Position numbers and translations under genes: made by a program
Notes under the pieces: model-generated
Told to the model about the DNA's origin: nothing
Database searches by the model: none
What the model saw: the letters and a program-made list of their open reading frames with translations, nothing else
Assembly (NCBI GenBank): GCA_963817035.1
Contig: CAWFMM010000004.1
Span: 1,116,001 to 1,180,000, forward strand
DNA length: 64,000 nucleotides
Direction: 5' to 3'
From: AC-49 sp963817035
GTDB lineage: Bacteria; Actinomycetota; Thermoleophilia; Solirubrobacterales; Solirubrobacteraceae
Part shown: in pieces, positions 16,329-22,813 of the stretch
Position numbering within the stretch: the first letter of the stretch is position 1
Layout of the letters: each line of letters opens with the position of its first letter

Positions 16329-16694
16329 ATGCACATCTCCGACCTCGAACAGGCCCAGGCGTTCGTGACGAAGGACGGCTCGACGATCCGCGAGTTGGCC
16401 GGCAAGGTCTCGCTGCCCTCCGCGCAGCAGTCACTGGCGCAGGCAACCGTGCCGGTCGGCGCCTCGACCGCCGCGCACTACCACGGTGTCAGCGAGGAGC
16501 TCTACTTCTTCACGTCCGGAACCGGCCGCCTGTCGGTCGGCGACGAGCTGTCCGACGTACGTCCCGGCCAGTGCGTGGTCATCGCGCCCGGTGCGATCCA
16601 CCAACTCGTCAACACCGGCGACGAACCGCTGCGCCTGCTGTGCTGCTGCGCGCCGCCCTACAGCGACGCGGACACCGTTCTCACGGGCGGCTGA
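16329..16694 (+). CDS. Small cupin-domain protein
   Basis: This 121-residue single-domain cupin has motif 1 as AHYHGVSEELYFFTSGTG (about residues 48-65), with two His and one Glu as metal ligands. Motif 2 is PGQCVVIAPGAIHQLVNTG (about 79-97), with the fourth ligand His. Such proteins bind Fe, Mn or Zn and act as small dioxygenases, isomerases or sugar-binding proteins; the sequence does not say which. The gene starts without a Shine-Dalgarno site behind TAGCCT and is followed by a hairpin terminator at 16707-16733. It stands alone between the divergent protease and the convergent vapC. Confidence 0.82.
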   Translation: MHISDLEQAQAFVTKDGSTIRELAGKVSLPSAQQSLAQATVPVGASTAAHYHGVSEELYFFTSGTGRLSVGDELSDVRPGQCVVIAPGAIHQLVNTGDEPLRLLCCCAPPYSDADTVLTGG

Positions 16695-16706
16695 ACGACA
16701 GAGCCC

Positions 16707-16733
16707 CAGAGCCCCGCGTTTGCAGGGGCTCTG
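16707..16733 (+). terminator. Hairpin terminator after the cupin gene
   Basis: CAGAGCCCC (16707-16715) pairs perfectly with GGGGCTCTG (16725-16733) across a 9-base loop. A second copy of the left arm sits just upstream (16699-16707). No U-run follows. It lies between convergent genes. Confidence 0.5.
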
Positions 16734-16821
16734 AGCGCATGCAACACAGTGGACGACGACCTGACCGTGAAGCGGTGATCGAGACTCTTTGGCCTGCTGC
16801 TCGCGCCGACCGGTCGGGCGC

Positions 16822-17235
16822 TCAGGCGTCGGCTGGAAGAAGCTCGAACGAACCGCCCTGGATCGGCGTGACCGCCCGGAAGTGGCGTTGATCGAATGTG
16901 GCGATGGCGCGCGTCGACCGCAGCTCGGCGAGCACGACGATCGAGGCGTCGGCGAGGCCAAGTTCGAGATCGCGGTACTGAGCGCAGAGTTCACGGGCGC
17001 GCTTCAGTCCCGCCGGGTCGAGCGCCTGGACGGTGTAGGTGGCCGCGAGGTCGTCGATCAGTGCGAGCTCTGCGTCGATCCCAAGGCGGCTGAGGACGAG
17101 GTGGTCGGCCTCGGCCGCGGTGAACGCCGAGACGACCAGCTCGCCGGGCCATTCCTGCAACGTGGCGACGAGTGCGCCATGGTCGGGGTCGTTCGCGTCT
17201 GCGATGCCGTACAGCGCGCCGGCATCGACGATCAA
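16822..17235 (-). CDS. vapC: VapC-type toxin, PIN domain ribonuclease
   Basis: This 137-residue PIN-domain protein starts at a TTG that overlaps the antitoxin stop (TTGA). It begins MIVDAGALYGIADANDPDH, with the first acidic residue Asp4. Further acids lie in FTAAEADHLV (about residue 44) and in LGLADASIVVLAE and TFDQRHF near the end. This is the usual four-acid Mg2+ site of VapC RNases, which cut tRNA or rRNA when the antitoxin is degraded. The longer open frame reaching 17586 runs through the antitoxin and should not be used. Type II vapBC pairing is clear from gene order and overlap; the RNA target is unknown. Confidence 0.82.
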   Translation of the reverse strand: MIVDAGALYGIADANDPDHGALVATLQEWPGELVVSAFTAAEADHLVLSRLGIDAELALIDDLAATYTVQALDPAGLKRARELCAQYRDLELGLADASIVVLAELRSTRAIATFDQRHFRAVTPIQGGSFELLPADA

Positions 17236-17465
17236 CGCGTCGATCGTCCCAGCTCCGCGCGAACGATCTCGTCGGCGTGTCGCGCGACGGGTGTGCCATC
17301 GCCGCGACCGGTCGCGGTCGACCGCAGTTGACGCGGGCCGAGCGCCTGGGTCGTCCTGCCGATCGCCTCGCGAATGATGTCCGCCTGGGAGCGACCGGTC
17401 TCGGCCGCCATGCGCCGCAGCGCGGCCGCGTCTCGATCGTCCAGATACACCGTCGTCTTCACCAT
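17232..17465 (-). CDS. vapB: VapB-type antitoxin, ribbon-helix-helix (CopG-like)
   Basis: This 77-residue DNA-binding antitoxin has the N-terminal ribbon MVKTTVYLDDRDAAALRRMA followed by ETGRSQADIIREAIG, the helices of a CopG/Arc ribbon-helix-helix fold. The tail beyond residue 45 is flexible and would wrap the toxin. The ATG at 17465 is favoured over the upstream start at 17546 because it begins at the ribbon and follows both AGGTGG and a TACCAT -10 box (7 bases away). The stop codon overlaps the toxin start, coupling translation. It probably represses its own operon through the inverted repeat at 17472-17487. Confidence 0.82.
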   Translation of the reverse strand: MVKTTVYLDDRDAAALRRMAAETGRSQADIIREAIGRTTQALGPRQLRSTATGRGDGTPVARHADEIVRAELGRSTR

Positions 17466-17471
17466 GCCACC

Positions 17472-17487
17472 TATGGTACCAGCCATA
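17472..17487. promoter_or_regulatory. Inverted repeat over the vapBC promoter, candidate VapB operator
   Basis: TATGG (17472-17476) and CCATA (17483-17487) flank a 6-base centre. The minus-strand -10 TACCAT (17473-17478) lies inside the repeat, 7 bases before the vapB ATG. Autorepression by VapB is inferred. Confidence 0.45.
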
Positions 17488-17511
17488 CGCTGCGACGCCC
17501 GTGGACGACAG

Positions 17512-17534
17512 AAGCCCAGCCGATGGCTGGGCTT
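17512..17534 (-). terminator. Hairpin terminator after tRNA-Leu
   Basis: AAGCCCAGCC and GGCTGGGCTT form a perfect 10-bp stem with a 3-base loop, located 12 bases past the 3' end of the tRNA-Leu gene and before vapB, which is on the same strand. Confidence 0.7.
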
Positions 17535-17545
17535 CACACGCCGCA

Positions 17546-17629
17546 TGCGGATGAGAGGACTCGAACCTCCACGGGATTGCTCCCACGGCGACCTGAACGC
17601 CGCGCGTCTACCAATTCCGCCACATCCGC
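17546..17629 (-). tRNA. tRNA-Leu (anticodon CAG)
   Basis: This 84-nt class II tRNA has acceptor arms GCGGATG/CATCCGC, a D-arm with GGTAGACG, an anticodon stem CGGCG/CGCCG around TTCAGGT (anticodon CAG, reading CUG), a long variable arm, and a T-loop GGTTCGAGTCC. The discriminator base is A and the 3' CCA is not encoded. CUG is the main leucine codon in such GC-rich genomes. Confidence 0.93.
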
Positions 17630-17665
17630 AGGGTTGCGCAGCCTAGCGCTCCGGCGCGTGTTTGT

Positions 17666-17671
17666 TAGGCT
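17666..17671 (+). promoter_or_regulatory. -10 box TAGGCT of tRNA-Glu
   Basis: TAGGCT ends 12 bases before the mature 5' end of tRNA-Glu, leaving a short 5' leader to be removed by RNase P. Confidence 0.5.
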
Positions 17672-17683
17672 TCCCGCCCACTG

Positions 17684-17756
17684 GCCGCCATCGTCCAGGG
17701 GACTAGGACGCCGCCCTCTCACGGCGGAAACGGGGGTTCGAATCCCCCTGGCGGTA
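17684..17756 (+). tRNA. tRNA-Glu (anticodon CTC)
   Basis: This 73-nt tRNA has acceptor arms GCCGCCA/TGGCGGT (first pair G-U), a D-loop GGGGACTAGGAC, an anticodon stem CCGCC/GGCGG around CTCTCAC (anticodon CTC, reading GAG) and a T-arm GGGGGTTCGAATCCCCC. The discriminator is A and CCA is not encoded. Confidence 0.93.
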
Positions 17757-17811
17757 CTTCGCAGCGCCCACGACCACGGCGGGTCAGAGCATCTCGCAGC
17801 CCGCGCAGCGT

Positions 17812-18003
17812 TCAGCGACGGCCGGGCTTCTTGCGTTCCTGCAGCATTCGGATGCCGGGAACGACCACGCGGACGACGAGCACGGTGACGAGCACGGCCG
17901 CGGTGATCACGGCGAACCCGGTCTGCCGGACGAGTTGGCTGACGAGCAGCGCGGTCAGCACGACGATGGTCAGGATGAGCAGCACACGCTCTTGCGTCCA
18001 CAT
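17812..18003 (-). CDS. Small two-helix membrane protein, unknown function
   Basis: This 63-residue protein has two hydrophobic helices (ILTIVVLTALLVSQLV and FAVITAAVLVTVLVVRVVV) and a basic tail ending QERKKPGRR, which suggests both ends lie in the cytoplasm. I place the start at the ATG at 18003, because a minus-strand TAGCAT box lies exactly 7 bases upstream; the frame continues to 18072 without homologous-looking sequence. It diverges from the PAP2 phosphatase gene. No family is recognised. Confidence 0.6.
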   Translation of the reverse strand: MWTQERVLLILTIVVLTALLVSQLVRQTGFAVITAAVLVTVLVVRVVVPGIRMLQERKKPGRR

Positions 18004-18010
18004 GGCCCCG

Positions 18011-18016
18011 ATGCTA
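18011..18016 (-). promoter_or_regulatory. -10 box TAGCAT (minus strand)
   Basis: The box ends 7 bases before the ATG at 18003 of the small membrane protein and supports that start. Confidence 0.4.
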
Positions 18017-18050
18017 GCCCTCCGATGACCAACCGGCCGCCGCGGTTCCC

Positions 18051-18056
18051 TACCCT
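18051..18056 (+). promoter_or_regulatory. -10 box TACCCT
   Basis: The box ends 6 bases before the ATG at 18063 of the PAP2 gene; no Shine-Dalgarno sequence is present. Confidence 0.4.
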
Positions 18057-18062
18057 GGGTCG

Positions 18063-18926
18063 ATGGGTTCACGCCCGTATCCGTCGGTCTCGGGTGCTCT
18101 GCGCGCCGCGGCGCTCTGTGCCGTCGCGCTGGTCGGAACGGGCCTGTTGGCGTATACGTCGCCGGTTTTCAAGGGGCACGACTCGGCCACGCTTCAGGGC
18201 TTCGAAGGCCTCACCGCGACGCGGCTGGCGCCGTTCTTCAGTCACATCGCGCACCTCGCCGACCCGGCGCCGTTCGGCCTGATCGGGTTCGCACTGGTGC
18301 TGGTGGCGATCACGCGCGGCCGGGCGCGGGTCGGGCTGGCGATCGTGATCGCACTGCCGGCCGCGGTCACGACGACGGAGACGCTGAAGCAGCTGCTGGC
18401 TCATCCGCGCCCCGCCGAGTGGCTGGGTGTCGCCCAGATCGCGTCGGCGTCGTGGCCATCCGGTCATGCGACCGCGGCGATGGCGCTGGCGCTGGCCGCG
18501 GTGCTGGCGGTCCCGGCGCGCTGGCGGCCGCTGACCGCGACGATCGGAGGACTGTTCGCGATCGGCGTCTCGTACTCGATCCTCGCGCTGGGCTGGCACT
18601 TCCCCAGCGATGTCATCGGCGGGTTCCTCGTCGCGGCGATGTGGATGTCGCTGGCGGTGGCTGCGGTGGGTGCGGCCGACCTACGCTGGCCGCCGGTCAG
18701 GCGCCCGGCGCGCGCCGGCGGATGGGTGAGCGAGGCCGGGCCGGCGATCGTCGTCGCCTGCGTGGCGCTGCTGGCGCTGGGTATCGCGCTCGATCGGCCG
18801 CACACGATCGCCGTCTACTCGCGCGACCACACGACGTTCATGTTGGGTGCCGCGGCGATCGCGGCGTTCGCCGCGCTGCTGGCGGTGGTGGCGACCCGGG
18901 GGCTGCGGGGGCGCGAGGGTTCGTAG
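18063..18926 (+). CDS. PAP2-family membrane phosphatase
   Basis: This 287-residue integral membrane phosphatase of the lipid or undecaprenyl phosphate type has about seven helices. Motif C1 is K109-x6-R116-P117 (KQLLAHPRP), C2 is PSGH at 132-135, and C3 holds His179 and Asp183 (GWHFPSDVIGG). The arginine normally found in C3 (S-R-x5-H-x3-D) is missing: the segment reads SYSILALGWH. Family members dephosphorylate isoprenoid pyrophosphates or phosphatidate on the outer face of the membrane. With the C3 arginine absent, activity is plausible but uncertain. The last 80 residues add extra helices. Confidence 0.8.
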   Translation: MGSRPYPSVSGALRAAALCAVALVGTGLLAYTSPVFKGHDSATLQGFEGLTATRLAPFFSHIAHLADPAPFGLIGFALVLVAITRGRARVGLAIVIALPAAVTTTETLKQLLAHPRPAEWLGVAQIASASWPSGHATAAMALALAAVLAVPARWRPLTATIGGLFAIGVSYSILALGWHFPSDVIGGFLVAAMWMSLAVAAVGAADLRWPPVRRPARAGGWVSEAGPAIVVACVALLALGIALDRPHTIAVYSRDHTTFMLGAAAIAAFAALLAVVATRGLRGREGS

Positions 18927-19027
18927 GGTTCTCGCGTTCGGTGGCGTTGCGAACAGCGAGGCGAGGGACGGGCTGAGGGGCTGGGGGAGAGCTGCGTGGT
19001 CGTTTCAGTCGTATCTCTGAGCTGGCG

Positions 19028-19588
19028 CTACGGCGCCTCGCGCGAAGCGCCCGGCACCCATAGCGGCTCGTTGGCCCCGTTCGCCGCCCGGGCCAGGATG
19101 AACAGCAGGTCCGACAGCCGGTTCAGGTACCGCACGACCTCGGGGTTCGCATCCTCGACCAGCAGCGCGCGTCGCTCCGCGCGTCGGCACACGGTCCGGC
19201 AGACGTGGAGGGCCGACGCCAGCGCAGTCCCGCCCGGCAGAACGAAGCTGTGCAGCGGGGCCAGGCCGGCGTTCACCTCGTCGCACACCGTTTCCAGCCA
19301 CGCCGTCTGCTCGGGCACGACCCGCAGCCGGTCGCGCGCGTCGGACGGTGGAACCGAGAGGTCGGCGCCGAGGTCGAAGAGGTCGTTCTGGATGTGCGCG
19401 AGGCGCGCGCCCGTCGTCTCATCGGGCGCGCCCGTCGCCAGCGCCAGCCCGATGAACGCGTTGAGCTCGTCGATCGTCCCGTAGGCCTCGATCCGCGCGT
19501 CGGTCTTGGGGACGCGGCTCATGTCGCCGAGGTGCGTCTCGCCCGAGTCGCCGAGCTTCGTGTAGATGCGGGTCAGGTTGACGGTCAT
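19028..19588 (-). CDS. Cob(I)yrinic acid a,c-diamide adenosyltransferase, PduO type
   Basis: This 186-residue enzyme transfers the adenosyl group of ATP to cob(I)alamin, forming coenzyme B12. The ATP-binding N-terminus is MTVNLTRIYTKLGDSGETHLGD with KTDARIEAYGTIDELNAFIG (about residues 28-47). The helical core carries CRTVCRRAERRALLV and a YLNRLSDLLFILAR motif, both diagnostic of PduO/MMAB. Length is normal. It lies back to back with the B12 riboswitch operon, the promoters sharing about 50 bp, so imported cobalamin would be converted at once. The minus-strand TACTCT (19611-19616) is a possible -10 box. Confidence 0.92.
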   Translation of the reverse strand: MTVNLTRIYTKLGDSGETHLGDMSRVPKTDARIEAYGTIDELNAFIGLALATGAPDETTGARLAHIQNDLFDLGADLSVPPSDARDRLRVVPEQTAWLETVCDEVNAGLAPLHSFVLPGGTALASALHVCRTVCRRAERRALLVEDANPEVVRYLNRLSDLLFILARAANGANEPLWVPGASREAP

Positions 19589-19612
19589 TGGTGAAGGCCC
19601 TCGATCTCAGAG

Positions 19613-19618
19613 TAGACT
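19613..19618 (+). promoter_or_regulatory. -10 box TAGACT of the B12 operon
   Basis: TAGACT lies 17 bases upstream of the riboswitch P1 stem, so the transcript would begin around 19625 and carry the whole aptamer. Confidence 0.45.
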
Positions 19619-19634
19619 GCTGCGCTGACAAGAC

Positions 19635-19799
19635 GGTCGGTGGTCAAGGGAAGCCGGTGTGAATCCGGCGCGGACCCGCCACTGTGACCGGGGAAGTCAT
19701 TCGCTGGCGCGCATCGACGCGCAGCCACTGAGGTCGCCACAGTCGACCACGGGAAGGCGCGAGTGGTAGGCCCGGGAGCCAGGAGACCTACCTCCGACC
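19635..19799 (+). ncRNA. Cobalamin (adenosylcobalamin) riboswitch
   Basis: The outer stem pairs GGTCGG (19635-19640) with CCGACC (19794-19799). Inside are the conserved aptamer blocks: AAGCCGGTGTGAATCCGGCG, GACCCGCCACTGTGACCG, the distal GCCACTGAGG, GGGAAGGCGCGAG and the B12 box GAGCCAGGAGACC (19775-19787). It lies 35 bases before the first gene of the DUF4430/ECF operon. The ribosome site GGAAGGGG (19819-19826) could be masked by pairing around CCAC...GTGG (about 19805-19820), which suggests translational control; a terminator is not obvious. High B12 should switch the operon off. Confidence 0.92.
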
Positions 19800-19833
19800 A
19801 CAGCCCACAAGCCCTCGTGGAAGGGGTGGCTCC

Positions 19834-21030
19834 ATGCACCGAATTCGTACCTGTCTCCTATTGGGAGGCGTTGTTCTCACGCTCGCCGCAGCCGGCTCGG
19901 CCGTCGCGGCGCCCGTCACCGTCCAGCTGCGCATCGAAGGCCCGGCGACGACGCTGTTCGAAGGCCCGGTCACCACCGACGTGCGCACGTTTCACTTCAC
20001 CGGCGACGCGACGCAGCACCAGTGCGACGGCACCACGCTCGGCGGAACGGCGACGTCGCCGCAGCCGACCCGCGGCGCCGCGCTGATGGCGGCCGCCGAC
20101 CAGGGGCTTACGTTCACCGGCAGCTTCGGCAGCTTCGGCGCGTCGTTCGACACCGTCGGCGGGGTCAACGTCGCTTTCGACGGTGCGACGAACGAGTTCC
20201 TCGTCGAGGACATCAACGGCCAGCCGTCCAACTTCGGCGCCTGTTCGGAGCCGATCAGCGCCGGTGATGACGTGCTGTTCGCGTACTCGATGTACGGCGA
20301 CCAGTTGCTCGGGCTGACCGGAGCCACGACGATCGCTCCGGGCCAAACCGCGTCGCTGAAGGTCAAGGACCTCGGCACCGCTGCCGCCGTCGCCGGCGCG
20401 ACCGTCGATGGCCGGACCTCGGGCGCCGACGGCACCGTGACGGTCGGCCCGTACACGACGCTCGGCGACCACAAGCTCAAGGCGACCAAGACCGGGTCGG
20501 TTCGCTCCAACGCGGTCGACGTCTGCGTGACCGCGGGCGCCGACGGCTTCTGCGGAACGACGAAGGCCGGCGATCCGCCGCCGACCGAGACGACCCCGAT
20601 CTCCGCTCCGTGCCAGACCGACGGCCACGACGGCCTCTGCGGCACGACCGACGTGCACCTCGCCGCGAGCTCGATCACGATCGAGCAGCACCAGAAGTAC
20701 GCCAAGGGCAGGGGCCCGCGCGGACTCAGCGGCACGATCACGCCTGCTCCGTCGGGGATCAAGAACGTCGAGCTGCGCCTGACCCGCAACGACCGCGGGA
20801 AGTGCGCGACGTTCATCGCCTCGACGGCGGCGTTCACAACGATCCGGCCCTGCGGCGCCGAGCACGGCACGTGGTTCTCGATCGGCGCCAAGGCCGACTG
20901 GTCCTACCTGCTGCCCAAGGCGCTGACCCGCGGGCGCTACGTCCTCGACGTGCGCACGACCAACGGGTCGGGCGCGGTCAACAGCCACCTCAACGTGGGC
21001 CACGAACGCACCGTGTTCTACGTGGGCTGA
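19834..21030 (+). CDS. Secreted DUF4430-like protein, first gene of the B12 riboswitch operon
   Basis: This 398-residue exported protein has a signal peptide (residues 1-26, MHRIRTCLLLGGVVLTLAAAGSAVA). Residues 27-155 resemble the DUF4430 (transcobalamin C-terminal, PF14478) fold: VTVQLRIEGPATTLFEGPV, then EFLVEDINGQPSNFGACSEPISAGDDVLFAY. Residues 160-230 form an Ig-like surface module. Two Cys pairs follow with the same spacing (C231-C240 and C260-C269, both DGxCGTT), then a C-terminal beta domain. The start follows a strong GGAAGGGG at 7 bases. The riboswitch and ECF genes point to extracellular cobalamin or corrinoid capture; that role is inferred. No membrane anchor is visible. Confidence 0.72.
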   Translation: MHRIRTCLLLGGVVLTLAAAGSAVAAPVTVQLRIEGPATTLFEGPVTTDVRTFHFTGDATQHQCDGTTLGGTATSPQPTRGAALMAAADQGLTFTGSFGSFGASFDTVGGVNVAFDGATNEFLVEDINGQPSNFGACSEPISAGDDVLFAYSMYGDQLLGLTGATTIAPGQTASLKVKDLGTAAAVAGATVDGRTSGADGTVTVGPYTTLGDHKLKATKTGSVRSNAVDVCVTAGADGFCGTTKAGDPPPTETTPISAPCQTDGHDGLCGTTDVHLAASSITIEQHQKYAKGRGPRGLSGTITPAPSGIKNVELRLTRNDRGKCATFIASTAAFTTIRPCGAEHGTWFSIGAKADWSYLLPKALTRGRYVLDVRTTNGSGAVNSHLNVGHERTVFYVG

Positions 21031-21953
21031 TGCTCCGCCGTCTCCTCATCCCGCTGCTCTGCGCCGGCGCGTTCGCCGTCGCGGGCTGCGGGCTGGGGGC
21101 CGGCAAGACGCCGAGCCACCCGACGTTGCTGGTCAGTGATGCGTTCGGTACCAAGGTGCTCGTCGCCGAGGGCAACCCGAAGCTCTCGGGCGCCGACACG
21201 GTGATGCGGCTGCTGCAGCGCAACGCGAAGGTCGGGCTGCGCTTCGGTGGCAAGTTCGTCCAGTCGGTCAACGGTCTCGCCGGTGGGACGTCGAAGGCCG
21301 GCGACCCGCTCGACTGGTTCTTCTACATCAACGGTGTCGAGGCGAGCGAGGGCGCGGCGTCGATCCGCGTCAACGGTGGCGACCGGGTGTGGTTCGATCG
21401 CCACGACTGGCAGGGCGCGATGGATACCCCCGCGGTCGTCGGGTCCTACCCCGAGCCGTTCCGGCACGGGCTCGACGGCAAGCGGTTCCCGGTACGTGTC
21501 GAGTGCCAGCCACCGACCTCGAACGCGTGCGACGACGTCCTCAACAACCTTGCCGCGACCGGCGTGCCGGCCGCGGAGGGCGGGCTGAACCAGAGCGCGA
21601 CCAAGGACACGCTGCGCGTCCTCGTCGGCGACTGGCGCGCGCTGCGCACCGATCCCGCCGCGCGTCAGCTCGAGTCGGCGCCGTCGACGAGCGGGGTGTT
21701 CGCCAGAATCACGCCCGACGGCCGTGAGATCTCGCTCTTCAACGCCCACGGCGACGTCGCCCGCACACTGCGGCGCGACACCGGTCTGATCGCCGCGGTG
21801 CGCCTGAACCACGGGCGCCCCGTGTGGGTCGTCACCGGAACCGACACGGCGGGCATCAACGCCGCCGCAGGGTCGTTGGCGCAGGGCGTCCTGGCCGACA
21901 AGTTCGCGTTCGCCACCTCTGGCGGCACACCGATCGGGCTGCCGGTTCCGTGA
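21030..21953 (+). CDS. DUF4430-domain lipoprotein, candidate cobalamin-binding protein
   Basis: This 307-residue lipoprotein has the signal MLRRLLIPLLCAGAFAVAGC with lipobox AVAGC (Cys20). Residues 30-127 are a clear DUF4430 domain (transcobalamin C-terminal, PF14478): LLVSDAFGTKVLVAEGN, LRFGGKFVQSVNGLAGG, WFFYINGVEASEG (96-108) and GGDRVWFDRHDW. The C-terminal 180 residues form a separate unrecognised domain. The ATG overlaps the previous stop (TGATG). In transcobalamin and intrinsic factor this domain closes over B12. Membrane anchoring next to an ECF importer suits it as the capture subunit; ligand binding is inferred. Confidence 0.8.
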   Translation: MLRRLLIPLLCAGAFAVAGCGLGAGKTPSHPTLLVSDAFGTKVLVAEGNPKLSGADTVMRLLQRNAKVGLRFGGKFVQSVNGLAGGTSKAGDPLDWFFYINGVEASEGAASIRVNGGDRVWFDRHDWQGAMDTPAVVGSYPEPFRHGLDGKRFPVRVECQPPTSNACDDVLNNLAATGVPAAEGGLNQSATKDTLRVLVGDWRALRTDPAARQLESAPSTSGVFARITPDGREISLFNAHGDVARTLRRDTGLIAAVRLNHGRPVWVVTGTDTAGINAAAGSLAQGVLADKFAFATSGGTPIGLPVP

Positions 21954-22813
21954 GCTCCGTCGCGCGCCCGAGTCCGCTGGCGGCCGCGCGCCCCGCGGTC
22001 GCGGCCGCGTTCTGCCTGACCCTCGCCGCATGCGCGTTCATCCTCTCCCAACCGCTGATCGTCGCCGCGCTGGCCGCGATCGTCCTGGCCTGCGCCGCCG
22101 GTGCCCGCGTCGGGCGCGAGGTCTGGCGGACTGCGCGTTGGATGATCCCGCTGACCCTGTTCGTCGTCGCCGTCAACGCGATCGTCGTGCGCGACGGGTT
22201 CACGGTGATCGTCCGGCTCGGCGACGTCGGGCCGCTCGGCCAGATCGACATCACGCTCGAGGCGCTGGTCTACGGCGCGGTGTTCGGCCTGCGGCTGCTC
22301 GTCGTCGCGATGGCGTTCGCGCTGATGACCGCGACCGTCGATCCCGACGCGATCCTGCGCGGACTGCGGCGCCTGTCGGTGCGCTCGGCGCTCGCGGCGA
22401 CGCTCGCCACGCGCTTCGTGCCGGTCCTGCGCCGCGACGCGGCGCGGCTGGGGGAGGCTCAGCGCTGCCGCGCCGGGGCGTCGCCGTCGCGCGTCGTCGT
22501 CATGCGCGCGGTCACCGTCGGCGCGCTCGATCGCGCACTTGACCTGGCGGCGACACTCGAGCTGCGCGGCTACGCGGGCGCGCGGCGCCCGCCGCGCGCG
22601 CCGGCGCTGCTCAGCCGCCACGACTTCGCGTTCATCGCCTCGACGGTCGCGCTGCTCGTCGTCGCGATCGCCGGGCAGGCCGGCGGGCTGGCCGACTTCA
22701 CCGCCTACCCGGAGCTGCACGCGGCCCCGCTCGGCGGGGCGCTGGTGCTCTCGGCGCTGCTCGCGCTGGGCGCGCTGGCGCCGTTCCTCCAACGCCGGGG
22801 GATTGAGCGCTGA
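21950..22813 (+). CDS. ecfT: ECF transporter transmembrane (T) component
   Basis: This 287-residue inner-membrane protein has five or more helices and is the scaffold of an energy-coupling-factor transporter, linking the ATPases to the substrate subunit. The cytosolic coupling region carries the two T-component motifs in altered form, LGEAQRCRAGA (about residues 165-175) and LELRGYAGA (about 203-211), which correspond to the Ala-Arg-x grooves of EcfT. The GTG start overlaps the lipoprotein stop (GTGA), and the stop overlaps the ATPase ATG. It belongs to the B12-controlled operon. Confidence 0.88.
   Translation: MSSVARPSPLAAARPAVAAAFCLTLAACAFILSQPLIVAALAAIVLACAAGARVGREVWRTARWMIPLTLFVVAVNAIVVRDGFTVIVRLGDVGPLGQIDITLEALVYGAVFGLRLLVVAMAFALMTATVDPDAILRGLRRLSVRSALAATLATRFVPVLRRDAARLGEAQRCRAGASPSRVVVMRAVTVGALDRALDLAATLELRGYAGARRPPRAPALLSRHDFAFIASTVALLVVAIAGQAGGLADFTAYPELHAAPLGGALVLSALLALGALAPFLQRRGIER

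Noticed and set aside
16822..17586. 254-residue version of the VapC toxin
   Set aside because: Its N-terminal part is antitoxin and tRNA-Leu sequence in the wrong frame; the PIN domain begins at the TTG at 17235.
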